Shown here piece after piece: positions 26,121 to 34,803 of a DNA stretch of 64,000 nt. A model generated the notes under the pieces. That model saw only the letters and a program-made list of their open reading frames with translations, was not told the DNA's origin and did no database searches. A program made the translations under genes and the position numbers. Origin of the DNA: Tropicibacter sp. R16_0 (GTDB lineage: Bacteria > Pseudomonadota > Alphaproteobacteria > Rhodobacterales > Rhodobacteraceae). How positions within the stretch are numbered: the stretch's first letter is position 1; each line of letters starts with the position of its first letter. The stretch is from assembly GCF_017743935.1 (NCBI RefSeq), contig NZ_JAGHRE010000008.1, positions 186,001 to 250,000 of the forward strand. Direction: 5' to 3'.

Positions 26121-28301
26121 ATGACCGCACGTCTGATGTGTCTGACCTCCGCCCTTGCCCTGACCGCCGGTTCGGCGCTGGCCGAGATGAATTTCAACCG
26201 GATCGCCACCTTCCCCGTGGTCCGAAACATGGCCGAAGGCGAAGACACCAGCCGCGAAACCTCGCCCGAAATCATCGCAGCCACCGCTGATGGCATGACG
26301 CTGGTCTACACCGACAGCCCCTTGGGCGGCATCGGCATGATCGACATCAGTGACCCGGCCAATCCCGCGCCCCTGGGTAATCTGGACATGGGCGGTGAGC
26401 CCACATCCGTGGCGATCATCGGCCAGACTGCCTTTGTCGGCGTCAACACCTCCGAAAGCTACACCGCCCCTTCGGGCAAGCTGGTCTCTATCGACCTGAC
26501 CGACAAAACCCAGATCGCCGCCTGTGATCTGGGCGGTCAGCCCGACAGCATCGCCGCCGCACCCGATGGAAGCTTCATCTCAGTCGCCATTGAAAACGAA
26601 CGCGACGAGGACCTGAACGACGGCATCATCCCCCAACTGCCCGCAGGCAACCTGGCGATGGTTCCGCTGGCAGATGGCGCCATGGATTGCACCAACCTGA
26701 AACTGGTCGACCTCACCGGCTTGGCCACGGTCGCCCCAACAGATCCCGAGCCGGAATTCGTCGACATCAACGCCCTGGGTGAAACCGTCATCACCCTGCA
26801 GGAAAACAACCACATCGTTGTGGTGGACAAAGTCGGCACCATCCTCAGCCATTTCTCGGCCGGAGCGGTGGACCTGACCGACATCGACGCCACGGATGAG
26901 CGCGGCGCGCTGCTCTTCACCGAAAGCCAACAGGGCCGCCTACGCGAGCCCGACGCGGTGAAATGGATCGACGATCAGCATTTCGCCACCGCCAACGAAG
27001 GCGACTATCAGGGCGGCTCGCGCGGCTGGACGATCTTTGCCAAGGACGGCACGATCATCTACGACAGCGGCACCTCGTTCGAACATGCGATCGTTGAAAT
27101 CGGCCACTACCCCGACAAACGATCCGACAGCAAAGGCGTGGAACCCGAAAGCGTGACCGCCGCCACCTTTGGCGACACGCCGATGATCTTTGTGGGGGCT
27201 GAGCGCGCCTCGATCGTCGGGGTCTATGACGCCACCGACCCCACCAACCCGGTCCTGAAACAGCTGCTGCCGTCCGGCGTCGGCCCCGAGGGTTACGTCG
27301 CCATCCCCGAACGCGGCCTGCTGGTTGCGGCCAATGAAAAAGACCTGATCGAAGACAAGGGCCCCCGCGCCCATGTCTCGATCTTTGAATATCAGAATGC
27401 CCCCGCAACCTATCCACATCTGACGTCCAAGGGCACCGATGAGCTGATCGGTTGGGGCGCTCTGTCCGGCCTGGTCGCGGATCAGAACGGCATGATCTAT
27501 GCGGTCAACGATAGCTTTTACGGCTTCCAACCCTCGATTTTCAAGATCGACCCCAGCCAGTCGCCTGCCCGCATCGTCGATGTGATCCGCATCACCCGTA
27601 ACGGCATGCCTGCGCAGAAACTCGACCTCGAAGGGATCACTCTGGATGGTCAGGGCGGCTTCTACGTCGCCTCCGAAGGTCGCACCGACCGCGTCATCCC
27701 ACACGCGATCTATCACGTGCAGGCGGAGGGTTCGATCAAGGCAAAAATGGGAGAGATCGGTCTGCCCCCCGAGTTGATGGCGGTCGAGAAGCGCTTTGGG
27801 TTCGAAGGGATCACCAAGGTCGGCGACACCCTGTGGATGGCCGTGCAACGGGAATGGAAGGACGACCCGGCCCACCACGTGAAACTGGTGGCCTATAATC
27901 TGGAAACCCGCGAATGGGGCGCCGTCCACTACCCCAAGGCTGCGCCGGATACCGGCTGGGTTGGCCTTTCCGAAATCGTGACCCACGGCGAGCATGTCTA
28001 TGTCATTGAGCGCGACAACCAGCATGACCACCGCGCTGTCACCAAAAAGGTCTATCGCATCCCGCTGGCCGAGATGGTCCCCGCGCCCCTGGGTAGCAAC
28101 CTGCCCGTAGTCAGCAAAGAACTGGTCCGCGACCTGATCCCCGATCTGACATCAACCGGCGGCTATGTCCTGGACAAGGTCGAAGGTCTGGCCATCCTGC
28201 CCTCGGGCCAGGGTTGGATCATCACCGACAACGACGGGGTCGATGATGCCTCGGGCGAGACGATGTTCTTTGACATCGGCAACGTCTCAACCGGCAGCTA
28301 A
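26121..28301 (+). CDS. Secreted esterase-like / phytase-like beta-propeller protein
   Basis: 726 residues with a signal peptide (about 1-21, SALTAGSALA-type). Residues 30-440 carry repeated beta-propeller units (TSVAIIGQTAFVGVN, PDSIAAAPDGSFISVA, DATDPTNPVLKQLLPSGVGPEGYVA) resembling the choice-of-anchor I region. Residues 460-720 match the PF13449 esterase-like phytase domain (SGLVADQNGMIYAVNDS, LDLEGITLDGQGGFYVASEG, KVEGLAILPSGQGWIITDNDG). It is probably a periplasmic or extracellular phosphate-ester hydrolase or Ca-binding propeller. The start at 26121 is chosen for the signal peptide. Confidence 0.85.
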   Translation: MTARLMCLTSALALTAGSALAEMNFNRIATFPVVRNMAEGEDTSRETSPEIIAATADGMTLVYTDSPLGGIGMIDISDPANPAPLGNLDMGGEPTSVAIIGQTAFVGVNTSESYTAPSGKLVSIDLTDKTQIAACDLGGQPDSIAAAPDGSFISVAIENERDEDLNDGIIPQLPAGNLAMVPLADGAMDCTNLKLVDLTGLATVAPTDPEPEFVDINALGETVITLQENNHIVVVDKVGTILSHFSAGAVDLTDIDATDERGALLFTESQQGRLREPDAVKWIDDQHFATANEGDYQGGSRGWTIFAKDGTIIYDSGTSFEHAIVEIGHYPDKRSDSKGVEPESVTAATFGDTPMIFVGAERASIVGVYDATDPTNPVLKQLLPSGVGPEGYVAIPERGLLVAANEKDLIEDKGPRAHVSIFEYQNAPATYPHLTSKGTDELIGWGALSGLVADQNGMIYAVNDSFYGFQPSIFKIDPSQSPARIVDVIRITRNGMPAQKLDLEGITLDGQGGFYVASEGRTDRVIPHAIYHVQAEGSIKAKMGEIGLPPELMAVEKRFGFEGITKVGDTLWMAVQREWKDDPAHHVKLVAYNLETREWGAVHYPKAAPDTGWVGLSEIVTHGEHVYVIERDNQHDHRAVTKKVYRIPLAEMVPAPLGSNLPVVSKELVRDLIPDLTSTGGYVLDKVEGLAILPSGQGWIITDNDGVDDASGETMFFDIGNVSTGS

Positions 28302-28312
28302 ACACACGAGAC

Positions 28313-28347
28313 AGGGCGTCAGGCGATCCCCGCTTGACGCCCTTTTT
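28313..28347 (+). terminator. Rho-independent terminator of the phytase-like gene
   Basis: A 9-bp stem (28313-28321 with 28335-28343) followed by five T (28343-28347), 11 bases past the stop. Confidence 0.9.
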
Positions 28348-28397
28348 CCACACCCCTACACAGGCCGCTTTCCAGTTTCAGGCAAGAGGGGTCGGGC

Positions 28398-29645
28398 ATG
28401 GCACAGAACAGCCCTGTTTTGGGTATTGATTTCGGCACCTCCAACTCGGCGGCGGGCATCCTACGGGACGGCAAACCGCATCTGATCGAGATCGAGCCCG
28501 GGCAGCAAACCCTGCCCACAACGTTTTTCTTCGACTTCGACACACGCAAGACCCTGATCGGGTCGCCCGCCAATGCCGCCCTGATTGACGGGCTAGAGGG
28601 GCGGTTCATGCGCGCCCTGAAACGTGTGCTGGGTACCAGCCTGATGCACGAGAAACGCCAGATCCTGAACGAGCGCGTCACCTTCGTCGATATTATCGCC
28701 CGCTTTCTGTCCCGCATCAAAGCCAAGGCCGAGGTGCAGACCGGCCTGACATTCGACGCGGCTCTCTCGGGGCGTCCGGTAAACTTCCACGGCCCCGGCG
28801 ACACACGCGAAGCGCAGGCCGAAGATGATTTGCGTCAATGCTACCTGGCAGCCGGGTTCAAACAGGTCGACTTCATGGCCGAACCCGAAGCCGCGGCCAT
28901 TGCCAGCGGCGCCACGCGGGGACGCGGATTGATCGTCGACATCGGCGGCGGCACCTCAGACTTCTCCCTGTTCGAAACCGATGCGCAGGGCCACGTGACC
29001 ATCCTTGCCAACCACGGCATTCGCATCGGCGGGACAGATTTCGACCGCGTCATCAACGTCGACACAGTGATGCCCCTGCTGGGCAAGGGCACACAGCTGC
29101 GCAAGGACATCGGCGCGGGGCTACTGACGGCCCCAAACGCGATCTTCAATGATCTGGCCACGTGGGAGAAGATCCCCTTTCTCTACACCGCCCAAACCCG
29201 CCGCATGGCGTCTGACATGGCAAAACTCGCCGAAGAACCCGCCAAGCTGCATCGGCTGGTGACCGTGCTGGAGGACGAGTTGGGCCACGATCTGGCCTTT
29301 GCCGTGGAACGTGGCAAGATCGACGCCAATAAGCTCGATGTGGCACAGGCGCACATTTCTCTGGACATGATCGAGCATGGCCTTGCTGCGCCTTTGGACG
29401 GCCTCGACATATCCCGCAGCTTGGCCGCCTTCTCGACCGCGCTTTACACCGGTGCCCGCGACACGCTGCAAATGGCCGACTGCGCTCCGGGCGACGTGAG
29501 CCATGTGATCTATGTTGGCGGCTCCAGCCTGATGTCGTTGGTGCCTCAAGCGATGCAGGCGCTTTTGCCCGGCGCCAAGCACAGCTTTACCGAGGTCTTC
29601 ACCGCTGTCGCCGATGGCCTCGCCATCGCGGCCAACCGCCCCTGA
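28398..29645 (+). CDS. Hsp70-family chaperone-like protein (YegD type)
   Basis: 415 residues, an Hsp70 nucleotide-binding domain without the usual substrate-binding half. It has the phosphate-1 loop GIDFGTSNSA, phosphate-2 IVDIGGGTSDFS and the adenosine motif IYVGGSSLMSLV. This is the YegD form of Hsp70, a predicted ATPase of unknown client. It is followed by a 250-base non-coding stretch and the convergent Hsp20 gene, so two stress-type genes are side by side, though only Hsp20 shows a heat-shock promoter. Confidence 0.87.
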   Translation: MAQNSPVLGIDFGTSNSAAGILRDGKPHLIEIEPGQQTLPTTFFFDFDTRKTLIGSPANAALIDGLEGRFMRALKRVLGTSLMHEKRQILNERVTFVDIIARFLSRIKAKAEVQTGLTFDAALSGRPVNFHGPGDTREAQAEDDLRQCYLAAGFKQVDFMAEPEAAAIASGATRGRGLIVDIGGGTSDFSLFETDAQGHVTILANHGIRIGGTDFDRVINVDTVMPLLGKGTQLRKDIGAGLLTAPNAIFNDLATWEKIPFLYTAQTRRMASDMAKLAEEPAKLHRLVTVLEDELGHDLAFAVERGKIDANKLDVAQAHISLDMIEHGLAAPLDGLDISRSLAAFSTALYTGARDTLQMADCAPGDVSHVIYVGGSSLMSLVPQAMQALLPGAKHSFTEVFTAVADGLAIAANRP

Positions 29646-29784
29646 CAGCCGCGGCGCAACGCACCCGCGCCGAGCCGAAGGCGAGGCGCCCGGCCCAACC
29701 CTGAGGCGCCTTTCGTCAGAAAGGTCCAAAGGGGCGGGAGCCCCCCGAACAAGCCAAACCCCGCACCGATCTGGTACGGGGTAG

Positions 29785-29884
29785 GATAACCGAGGGAGGG
29801 AGCGGTTATCGTGCGTATCATGCGGACAGCAAAATACGCTGTCTTGGCCCTCTCGCGTCCGAATTCCGCAATGGACGCGAGAGG
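29785..29884. repeat. Two stem-loops in the Hsp70-Hsp20 gap
   Basis: An 8-bp stem (29785-29792 with 29803-29810) and a 12-bp perfect stem (29849-29860 with 29873-29884) lie between the convergent YegD-like and Hsp20 genes. The second is 12 bases past the Hsp20 stop. Neither has a U tract, so they are weak or Rho-assisted ends or mRNA-protecting hairpins. No gene is seen at 29646-29896. Confidence 0.5.
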
Positions 29885-29896
29885 TGGGAGGTTCCT

Positions 29897-30364
29897 TTAG
29901 TTGACGGGCTTGGCGTCCACCAACTCCTGCTCAACCGCCTTGCCGGACGCGATCTCGATCCGGCGCGGTTTCAGGGCTTCGGGCACTTCGCGCTGCAAAT
30001 CAATGTGAAGCATACCGTCGGTATGGCTCGCGCCCGTCACGCGCACGTGGTCTGCCAGGGTGAACCGGCGCTCGAACGCGCGGGTGGCGATGCCACGGTG
30101 CAGATAGGTGCGCTCGGTCTCGTCTCCGGCCTTCTTGGCCGACACAACCAGCGAATTCTCTTTCATCTCGACCGACAGGTCGGCATCCGAAAACCCGGCC
30201 ACGGCAATCGAAATGCGATACGCATCTGCGGCGGTTTTCTCGATGTTGTAAGGGGGGTAGCTGGGCTGTGCCACGTCGTTGGTCAGAACCCGGTCCATCA
30301 GGTCTGCGATCTGGTCAAAGCCGATGCTGGCACGGTGCAGCGGTGCAAAATCAAAACTACGCAT
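29897..30364 (-). CDS. Small heat-shock protein Hsp20/alpha-crystallin family
   Basis: 155 residues. The alpha-crystallin domain runs from about 40 to 130 (PYNIEKTAADAYRISIAVAGFSDADLSVEMKENSLVVSA, ending in IEI). It forms oligomers that hold unfolded proteins in the cytosol. The N-terminus MRSFDFAPLHRASIGFDQ is that of IbpA-type proteins. A full heat-shock promoter match lies 105 bases upstream. Confidence 0.93.
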   Translation of the reverse strand: MRSFDFAPLHRASIGFDQIADLMDRVLTNDVAQPSYPPYNIEKTAADAYRISIAVAGFSDADLSVEMKENSLVVSAKKAGDETERTYLHRGIATRAFERRFTLADHVRVTGASHTDGMLHIDLQREVPEALKPRRIEIASGKAVEQELVDAKPVN

Positions 30365-30468
30365 GGGTCGTCATCCTCATCTCTTGAGCGATTTAACTCT
30401 GTTGCCCTCCAACTGGACGGGCGGTTGTTTTCCACCGAACCCCTGTCTCAGGCGGCCCGGTAAAATTC

Positions 30469-30497
30469 AGATGGGATGTTGGAAATCGGGTTTCAAG
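30469..30497 (-). promoter_or_regulatory. Sigma-32 (RpoH) promoter of hsp20
   Basis: Read on the minus strand, CTTGAAA (30497-30491), 15 bases, then CCCATCT (30475-30469). Both boxes match the heat-shock consensus CTTGAAA-N11-16-CCCATnT exactly. It faces the Hsp20 gene. Confidence 0.75.
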
Positions 30498-30511
30498 ACC
30501 CCGGTTCGAAC

Positions 30512-31315
30512 TTAAGGTCGGACAAATTTGGCGCCTGTCGAATTGCGGCTCGACCCGACCTGCACTCGACGCACGGTCGCCTTCGGTGTGGCGGCTTCAA
30601 CCCGCAGACGTTGTTTCAAATATGAAACCATATCAGGCAGTTCCATACCCCATGCCACCTTGCGTCCCTGCGCTTGTGACATGGCGGATACCACGGACAG
30701 AATACGCCCCCGATTGCCCACTTGCGCAAAAACCGCCGACCCGGACGATCCAAAGGTGACGTTGCAGTCAAAAGCCAAAAGCCCCTCGGCCCGATGCAGC
30801 ACCTGACACGATCGTTGACGCGAAATCGCCTCGGCGCGTCCCTGACCATAAGACGAGACACTGACTTCGAGCCCGTCCAAATCCCCCGAATGCAAAACAA
30901 ACGGATCGGCCTGCGCCACCGTGATCGGTTCAGCCAATCGCATCAATGCGACGTCAACGCGCACGCGCTCGGCCGAAGGCGGTTGATTGGCCACAAAATC
31001 GGGATGAGTCGCAATCTGGCTCACGCGACGCTCGGCAATTGCCTGACCATCGCGCAATCCTGCGCGAAATACGATCTGATCTACGGGGTAATGCGTGCCT
31101 GTCGACTTATCAAAAGCACAATGCGCTGCGGTCAGCACCAGATCAGGCGCAATCAGGGTTCCCGTACAAAACCCCTTGCCCGCCAAATCCAGACGCCCTA
31201 CGGCCTCCCAGCCCAGAACATCCTCGCGATCCGTCAGCCGCACCAATCCTGTATTCTGTGCCTGGGCCATTCCACCCAACACAACCCCAAGGATCAGTGC
31301 GATCAAACGCATCAT
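30512..31315 (-). CDS. Secreted trypsin-like serine protease, copy 1
   Basis: 267 residues with a signal peptide (about 1-19). The S1-type triad is complete: His65 in LTAAHC, Asp121 in DVALMRL and Ser191 in FGSSGSAVF; Cys50-Cys66 and Cys170-Cys184 sit at disulfide positions. The ATG overlaps the stop of the upstream protease gene by four bases (ATGA). Triad and cysteine numbers are identical in the upstream copy, so this is a tandem duplication. It should act in the periplasm or outside the cell. Confidence 0.9.
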   Translation of the reverse strand: MMRLIALILGVVLGGMAQAQNTGLVRLTDREDVLGWEAVGRLDLAGKGFCTGTLIAPDLVLTAAHCAFDKSTGTHYPVDQIVFRAGLRDGQAIAERRVSQIATHPDFVANQPPSAERVRVDVALMRLAEPITVAQADPFVLHSGDLDGLEVSVSSYGQGRAEAISRQRSCQVLHRAEGLLAFDCNVTFGSSGSAVFAQVGNRGRILSVVSAMSQAQGRKVAWGMELPDMVSYLKQRLRVEAATPKATVRRVQVGSSRNSTGAKFVRP

Positions 31316-32124
31316 GGTTTCACGAACTTTGCACCCATCTCGCGACGCCCTTGACCGACCTGAATGCGGTTGGTCGAGGGTGGCGGGGCTTGGTTGAACC
31401 CCTGTCCGGATGCCAATTGCGCCCTCAGCAGCACCAGAGATTCCTCAAGCGCCGTGCCAAGCGCGACACGATCGCCCTGCACCTCGGCCTTGGCCGACAC
31501 CACCGACACGATGCGCGGCTCCTGTCCCGAGAACGAAAAGATCGGCGCACCCGAGGATCCGAAATCCACATCACAGGACATTACCAGAATGCCCTGTTGT
31601 TGCGCCATGACCGAGCACACTTCTTGCAACGAAGGCGCCTCGGATCTGCTTTGAGCATAAGACACAACGCCAACGTCTTCACCCCGCGTCGGGCGCTTGC
31701 CGGTTTGAAACGGCACAACGGTGGTGTTGCGGATCGGGCGTTGCAGCTCGAGCAAGGCGACATCATTGCGCACGCGTTCGGTCGAAACTGCGCCGTCATA
31801 AACGTAATCTGGATGGATCACCGCGCGGCGGACATAACGATAGGCCGAGGCGCGCCCATTGCGCCAGCCAGCCAGAAACTCGATCTGCTCAGCGTCGATG
31901 CGGCCTTTGGTGGCTTTGTTGAACAAACAATGCGCAGCCGTCAGCACCAGATCGGGCGCAATCAACGCGCCTGTGCAAAATCCGGTGCCGTTGATGTCCA
32001 GACGCCCAACCGCTTCCCAGTCGCGACCGGAATGGGTGGTGTCCAGCCGTTGCAGGCGCGCATCCTCGGCCGCAGCCACACAGGGCATCAGGGCCAGAAA
32101 AAGGGTTTTCAATAGGGTGCGCAC
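31312..32124 (-). CDS. Secreted trypsin-like serine protease, copy 2
   Basis: 270 residues with a signal peptide (about 1-19). His65, Asp121 and Ser191 form the triad (LTAAHC, NDVALLEL, DFGSSGAPIF), with the same Cys pairs as copy 1. Both copies end in the same kind of tail (GxxRxxTGAKFVRP and GRREMGAKFVKP), so the C-terminus is under selection and may be a sorting or interaction tail. It is the first gene of the pair and is translationally coupled to copy 1. Confidence 0.9.
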   Translation of the reverse strand: MRTLLKTLFLALMPCVAAAEDARLQRLDTTHSGRDWEAVGRLDINGTGFCTGALIAPDLVLTAAHCLFNKATKGRIDAEQIEFLAGWRNGRASAYRYVRRAVIHPDYVYDGAVSTERVRNDVALLELQRPIRNTTVVPFQTGKRPTRGEDVGVVSYAQSRSEAPSLQEVCSVMAQQQGILVMSCDVDFGSSGAPIFSFSGQEPRIVSVVSAKAEVQGDRVALGTALEESLVLLRAQLASGQGFNQAPPPSTNRIQVGQGRREMGAKFVKP

Positions 32125-32220
32125 GCAGACCTCCGAGACTTAATTTGTCTCAGATTGGTAGGAGCGCGGTTGGGCGAAATTAGGGCGCAGCTGCGGCAAC
32201 TTGGGATCGCTTTTGCGGGC

Positions 32221-33414
32221 TTATCTGGCCTTTCGGATCGCCTGTTCGACCAACTGGCGTGCGGTGCTCAGGTCAACGGCTACGGGATTGGTCCCCGCGG
32301 CACTGTCTTGCAGCGCTTTTTCTGCAATTCTTTCAACGCAGTCCAGCGGCACGCCAATCTCGGCCAGGGATTTCGGGATCTCCAAATCGTCCAACACACG
32401 CTCGACCGCCATGACCAACCCGGACGGAGTGTCATCGTCAATCCTCATCGCCTCCGCCATGCGCCGCGCCTTGACCTCCAAATCGGTCAAGTTAAACCGC
32501 ATCACCACCGGCAGGATGATCGCGTTTGTCAGACCGTGCTGAGTGTCATACTCGGCCCCCACCATGTGCGAGATTGCATGCACCATCCCAAGCCCTTTCA
32601 AAAAGGCGATCCCGGCCAGGCAGGACCCAACCAGCATCCCGCCCCGCGCCGCTATATTGTCAGGTTCCCGGTAGGCAACTGGCAACCACTGCGAAATCAG
32701 CGACAAGCCTTCAAGCGCCAGACCATCGCACAATGGGTGAAACTCGGGCACGCAATAGGCCTCGATCGCGTGGGTCATGGCATCCACCCCAGTCCAGGCC
32801 GTCAGATGCGGCGGCAGACCCACGGTCAGTTCCGGGTCCAGCAACGCAAGCGCCGGTTTCAGATCCGGATGCCAGATGCAGAACTTCATGCCTTTGTCGA
32901 CATGCGTGACCATCGCCGTGCTCTCGGTCTCTGCCCCGGTCCCGGCGGTTGTCGGGATGGTGATCAACGTGGGAAAGGGTTGATTGGCGGGCACGTCCGG
33001 CACGGGCTGTTCAAATTCAAACGCCCAAAGGTCTATGTCATTGTTGGCGGTCAGGCAAATCGCCTTGCCCCCATCCATCGCGCTACCACCACCAATGGCG
33101 ATGATGGCGTCATGTTTCCCGGCGCGAAAGACATTACACCCCGCGCCAATCTCGTCATCCCGAGGGTTGGGAGAGATCTCTGAAAACACCTGGCTCTCTA
33201 GACCAGCAGCAGACAGGTATTCCCCCAATTGCAAAATGAAGGGCAGGTCGCGACTGCCCCGGTCCGTCACAATCAACGGGTTGCTTACGCCCAGCGCAGC
33301 GCAACGTGCGCCGATTTCGGACAGACGCCCGGGGCCATAGGCGATGGGAACGGGAAACGTCCAATCATGCGGCTCCAGCAGTCTGCTTTGGTCAATTCCC
33401 GCCGGATTCCCCAT
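32221..33414 (-). CDS. Iron-containing (group III) alcohol dehydrogenase
   Basis: 397 residues. NAD(P)-binding motif GGGSAMDGGKA, then TTAGTGAETES, and the metal ligands in DAMTHAIEAY and MVHAISHMVGAEYDTQHG mark the Fe-dependent dehydrogenase family. The N-terminal part (YGPGRLSEIG, DRGSRDL) is typical. The alcohol substrate is not predictable. It ends 96 bases from the protease pair and starts 63 bases from glcF, apparently as its own unit on the same strand. Confidence 0.9.
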   Translation of the reverse strand: MGNPAGIDQSRLLEPHDWTFPVPIAYGPGRLSEIGARCAALGVSNPLIVTDRGSRDLPFILQLGEYLSAAGLESQVFSEISPNPRDDEIGAGCNVFRAGKHDAIIAIGGGSAMDGGKAICLTANNDIDLWAFEFEQPVPDVPANQPFPTLITIPTTAGTGAETESTAMVTHVDKGMKFCIWHPDLKPALALLDPELTVGLPPHLTAWTGVDAMTHAIEAYCVPEFHPLCDGLALEGLSLISQWLPVAYREPDNIAARGGMLVGSCLAGIAFLKGLGMVHAISHMVGAEYDTQHGLTNAIILPVVMRFNLTDLEVKARRMAEAMRIDDDTPSGLVMAVERVLDDLEIPKSLAEIGVPLDCVERIAEKALQDSAAGTNPVAVDLSTARQLVEQAIRKAR

Positions 33415-33477
33415 CTGCGCCTCACTACATTACGTGCTGTTGCCGGGCACCCTATCAGCCCAGCAGAGCACGGCAAG

Positions 33478-34800
33478 TCAGCGCAGGATCGGCACCTCGG
33501 GCGCACGTTTGCCTGGCGCGGTCATCGCAGGCGGCTGGGGACCGCCCGTCGCCCAATCCAGCAGTTCGACGGTATGCACAATTGGTACTTCGGTTCCTGA
33601 ACCAATCTGCATCATGCAGCCGATATTGCCAGCCGCGATCAGATCGGGGTTCTTGGCCTCAAGCGTACGCACCTTGCGCTCTTTAAGCTGACCCGAAATC
33701 TCGGGCTGCATCAGGTTGTAGGTGCCTGCGCTGCCGCAACACAGATGCGAATCCGCAGGCTCCACCACCTTGAACCCGGCCCGCTTGAGCAGTGTCTTTG
33801 GGTGTGTCTTGATCTGTTGCCCATGCTGCAGCGAGCAGGCCGCGTGATAGGCGACGGTCAGTCCCTTGTCCTCGCCATGCGGCAGGTCCAGCTGCATCAA
33901 TAGCTCGCTGATGTCCATGGCGATCCCCGACACCCGCGCCGCATCTTCGGCCAGTGGTTCATTGCGGAACATATGGCCATAGTCCTTGACTGTGGTGCCA
34001 CAGCCGCTGGTGTTGATTACAATGGCATCCAGCCCCTTGCCATCCATCTCGGCCACCCAGGCGTGGATGTTTTTGGCTGCGGTTTTATGGCTCTCAGCCG
34101 TCTTGCCCATGTGATGCGTCAGCGCACCGCAACACCCCGCTCCCTCGGCCACAACAACCTCGCACCCCAGGCGGGTCAGCAGCCGGATCGTGGCATCGTT
34201 GATGTCGGTGTTCAGCGCCTTCTGCGCGCAGCCAGTCATAAGCGCGACGCGTTTCTTGCGTGGCACCACAGGAGCAAAACTCTGCGGATCATCATTGCGA
34301 CTGACCGGCGGGATTGTCTTGGGCGCCATATCCAGCATCGCCCGCAGCCGCGCATCCGGCATCAACCCTCGAAACGGTCGCCCAATCTTCGCCCCCAACA
34401 ACGCCATCCGAAACCGCATCGGATAAGGCAGGATCTGCGCCAACACCCAGCGCAACACCCGATCCGACAGGGGCCGCTTGTAGTTGTCCTCGATATACTC
34501 GCGCGCATGGTCGACCAGATGCATGTAGTGCACCCCCGACGGGCAGGTGCTCATGCAAGCCAAACAGGACAGGCAACGGTCAACATGTTTGACCACCTTC
34601 TCATCCGGAACGCGGTTGTTTTCCAGCATGTCCTTGATCAGATAAATCCGCCCCCGCGGGCTATCCAATTCATCCCCAAGCACCTGATAGGTAGGGCAAG
34701 TCGCCGTACAGAACCCGCAGTGCACGCAAGACCGCAAAATCTCGTTCGAGCGCTGGATCGCAGGGTCTTTCAACTGCTCTGGTGTAAATGTCGTCTGCAT
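33478..34800 (-). CDS. glcF: Glycolate oxidase iron-sulfur subunit
   Basis: 440 residues. Two 4Fe-4S ferredoxin motifs near the N-terminus (CVHCGFCTATCP and CLSCLACMSTCP) and two cysteine-rich CCG-type domains (GCCGALTHHMG; HLCCGSAGTYN) are the GlcF layout. With GlcD and GlcE it oxidises glycolate to glyoxylate and passes electrons to the membrane quinone pool. It starts three bases after glcE. Confidence 0.95.
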   Translation of the reverse strand: MQTTFTPEQLKDPAIQRSNEILRSCVHCGFCTATCPTYQVLGDELDSPRGRIYLIKDMLENNRVPDEKVVKHVDRCLSCLACMSTCPSGVHYMHLVDHAREYIEDNYKRPLSDRVLRWVLAQILPYPMRFRMALLGAKIGRPFRGLMPDARLRAMLDMAPKTIPPVSRNDDPQSFAPVVPRKKRVALMTGCAQKALNTDINDATIRLLTRLGCEVVVAEGAGCCGALTHHMGKTAESHKTAAKNIHAWVAEMDGKGLDAIVINTSGCGTTVKDYGHMFRNEPLAEDAARVSGIAMDISELLMQLDLPHGEDKGLTVAYHAACSLQHGQQIKTHPKTLLKRAGFKVVEPADSHLCCGSAGTYNLMQPEISGQLKERKVRTLEAKNPDLIAAGNIGCMMQIGSGTEVPIVHTVELLDWATGGPQPPAMTAPGKRAPEVPILR

Positions 34801-34803
34801 GTC

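Noticed and set aside
26940-28031. Long minus-strand frame opposite the phytase-like gene
   Set aside because: Antisense shadow of a gene with a signal peptide, family motifs and its own terminator.
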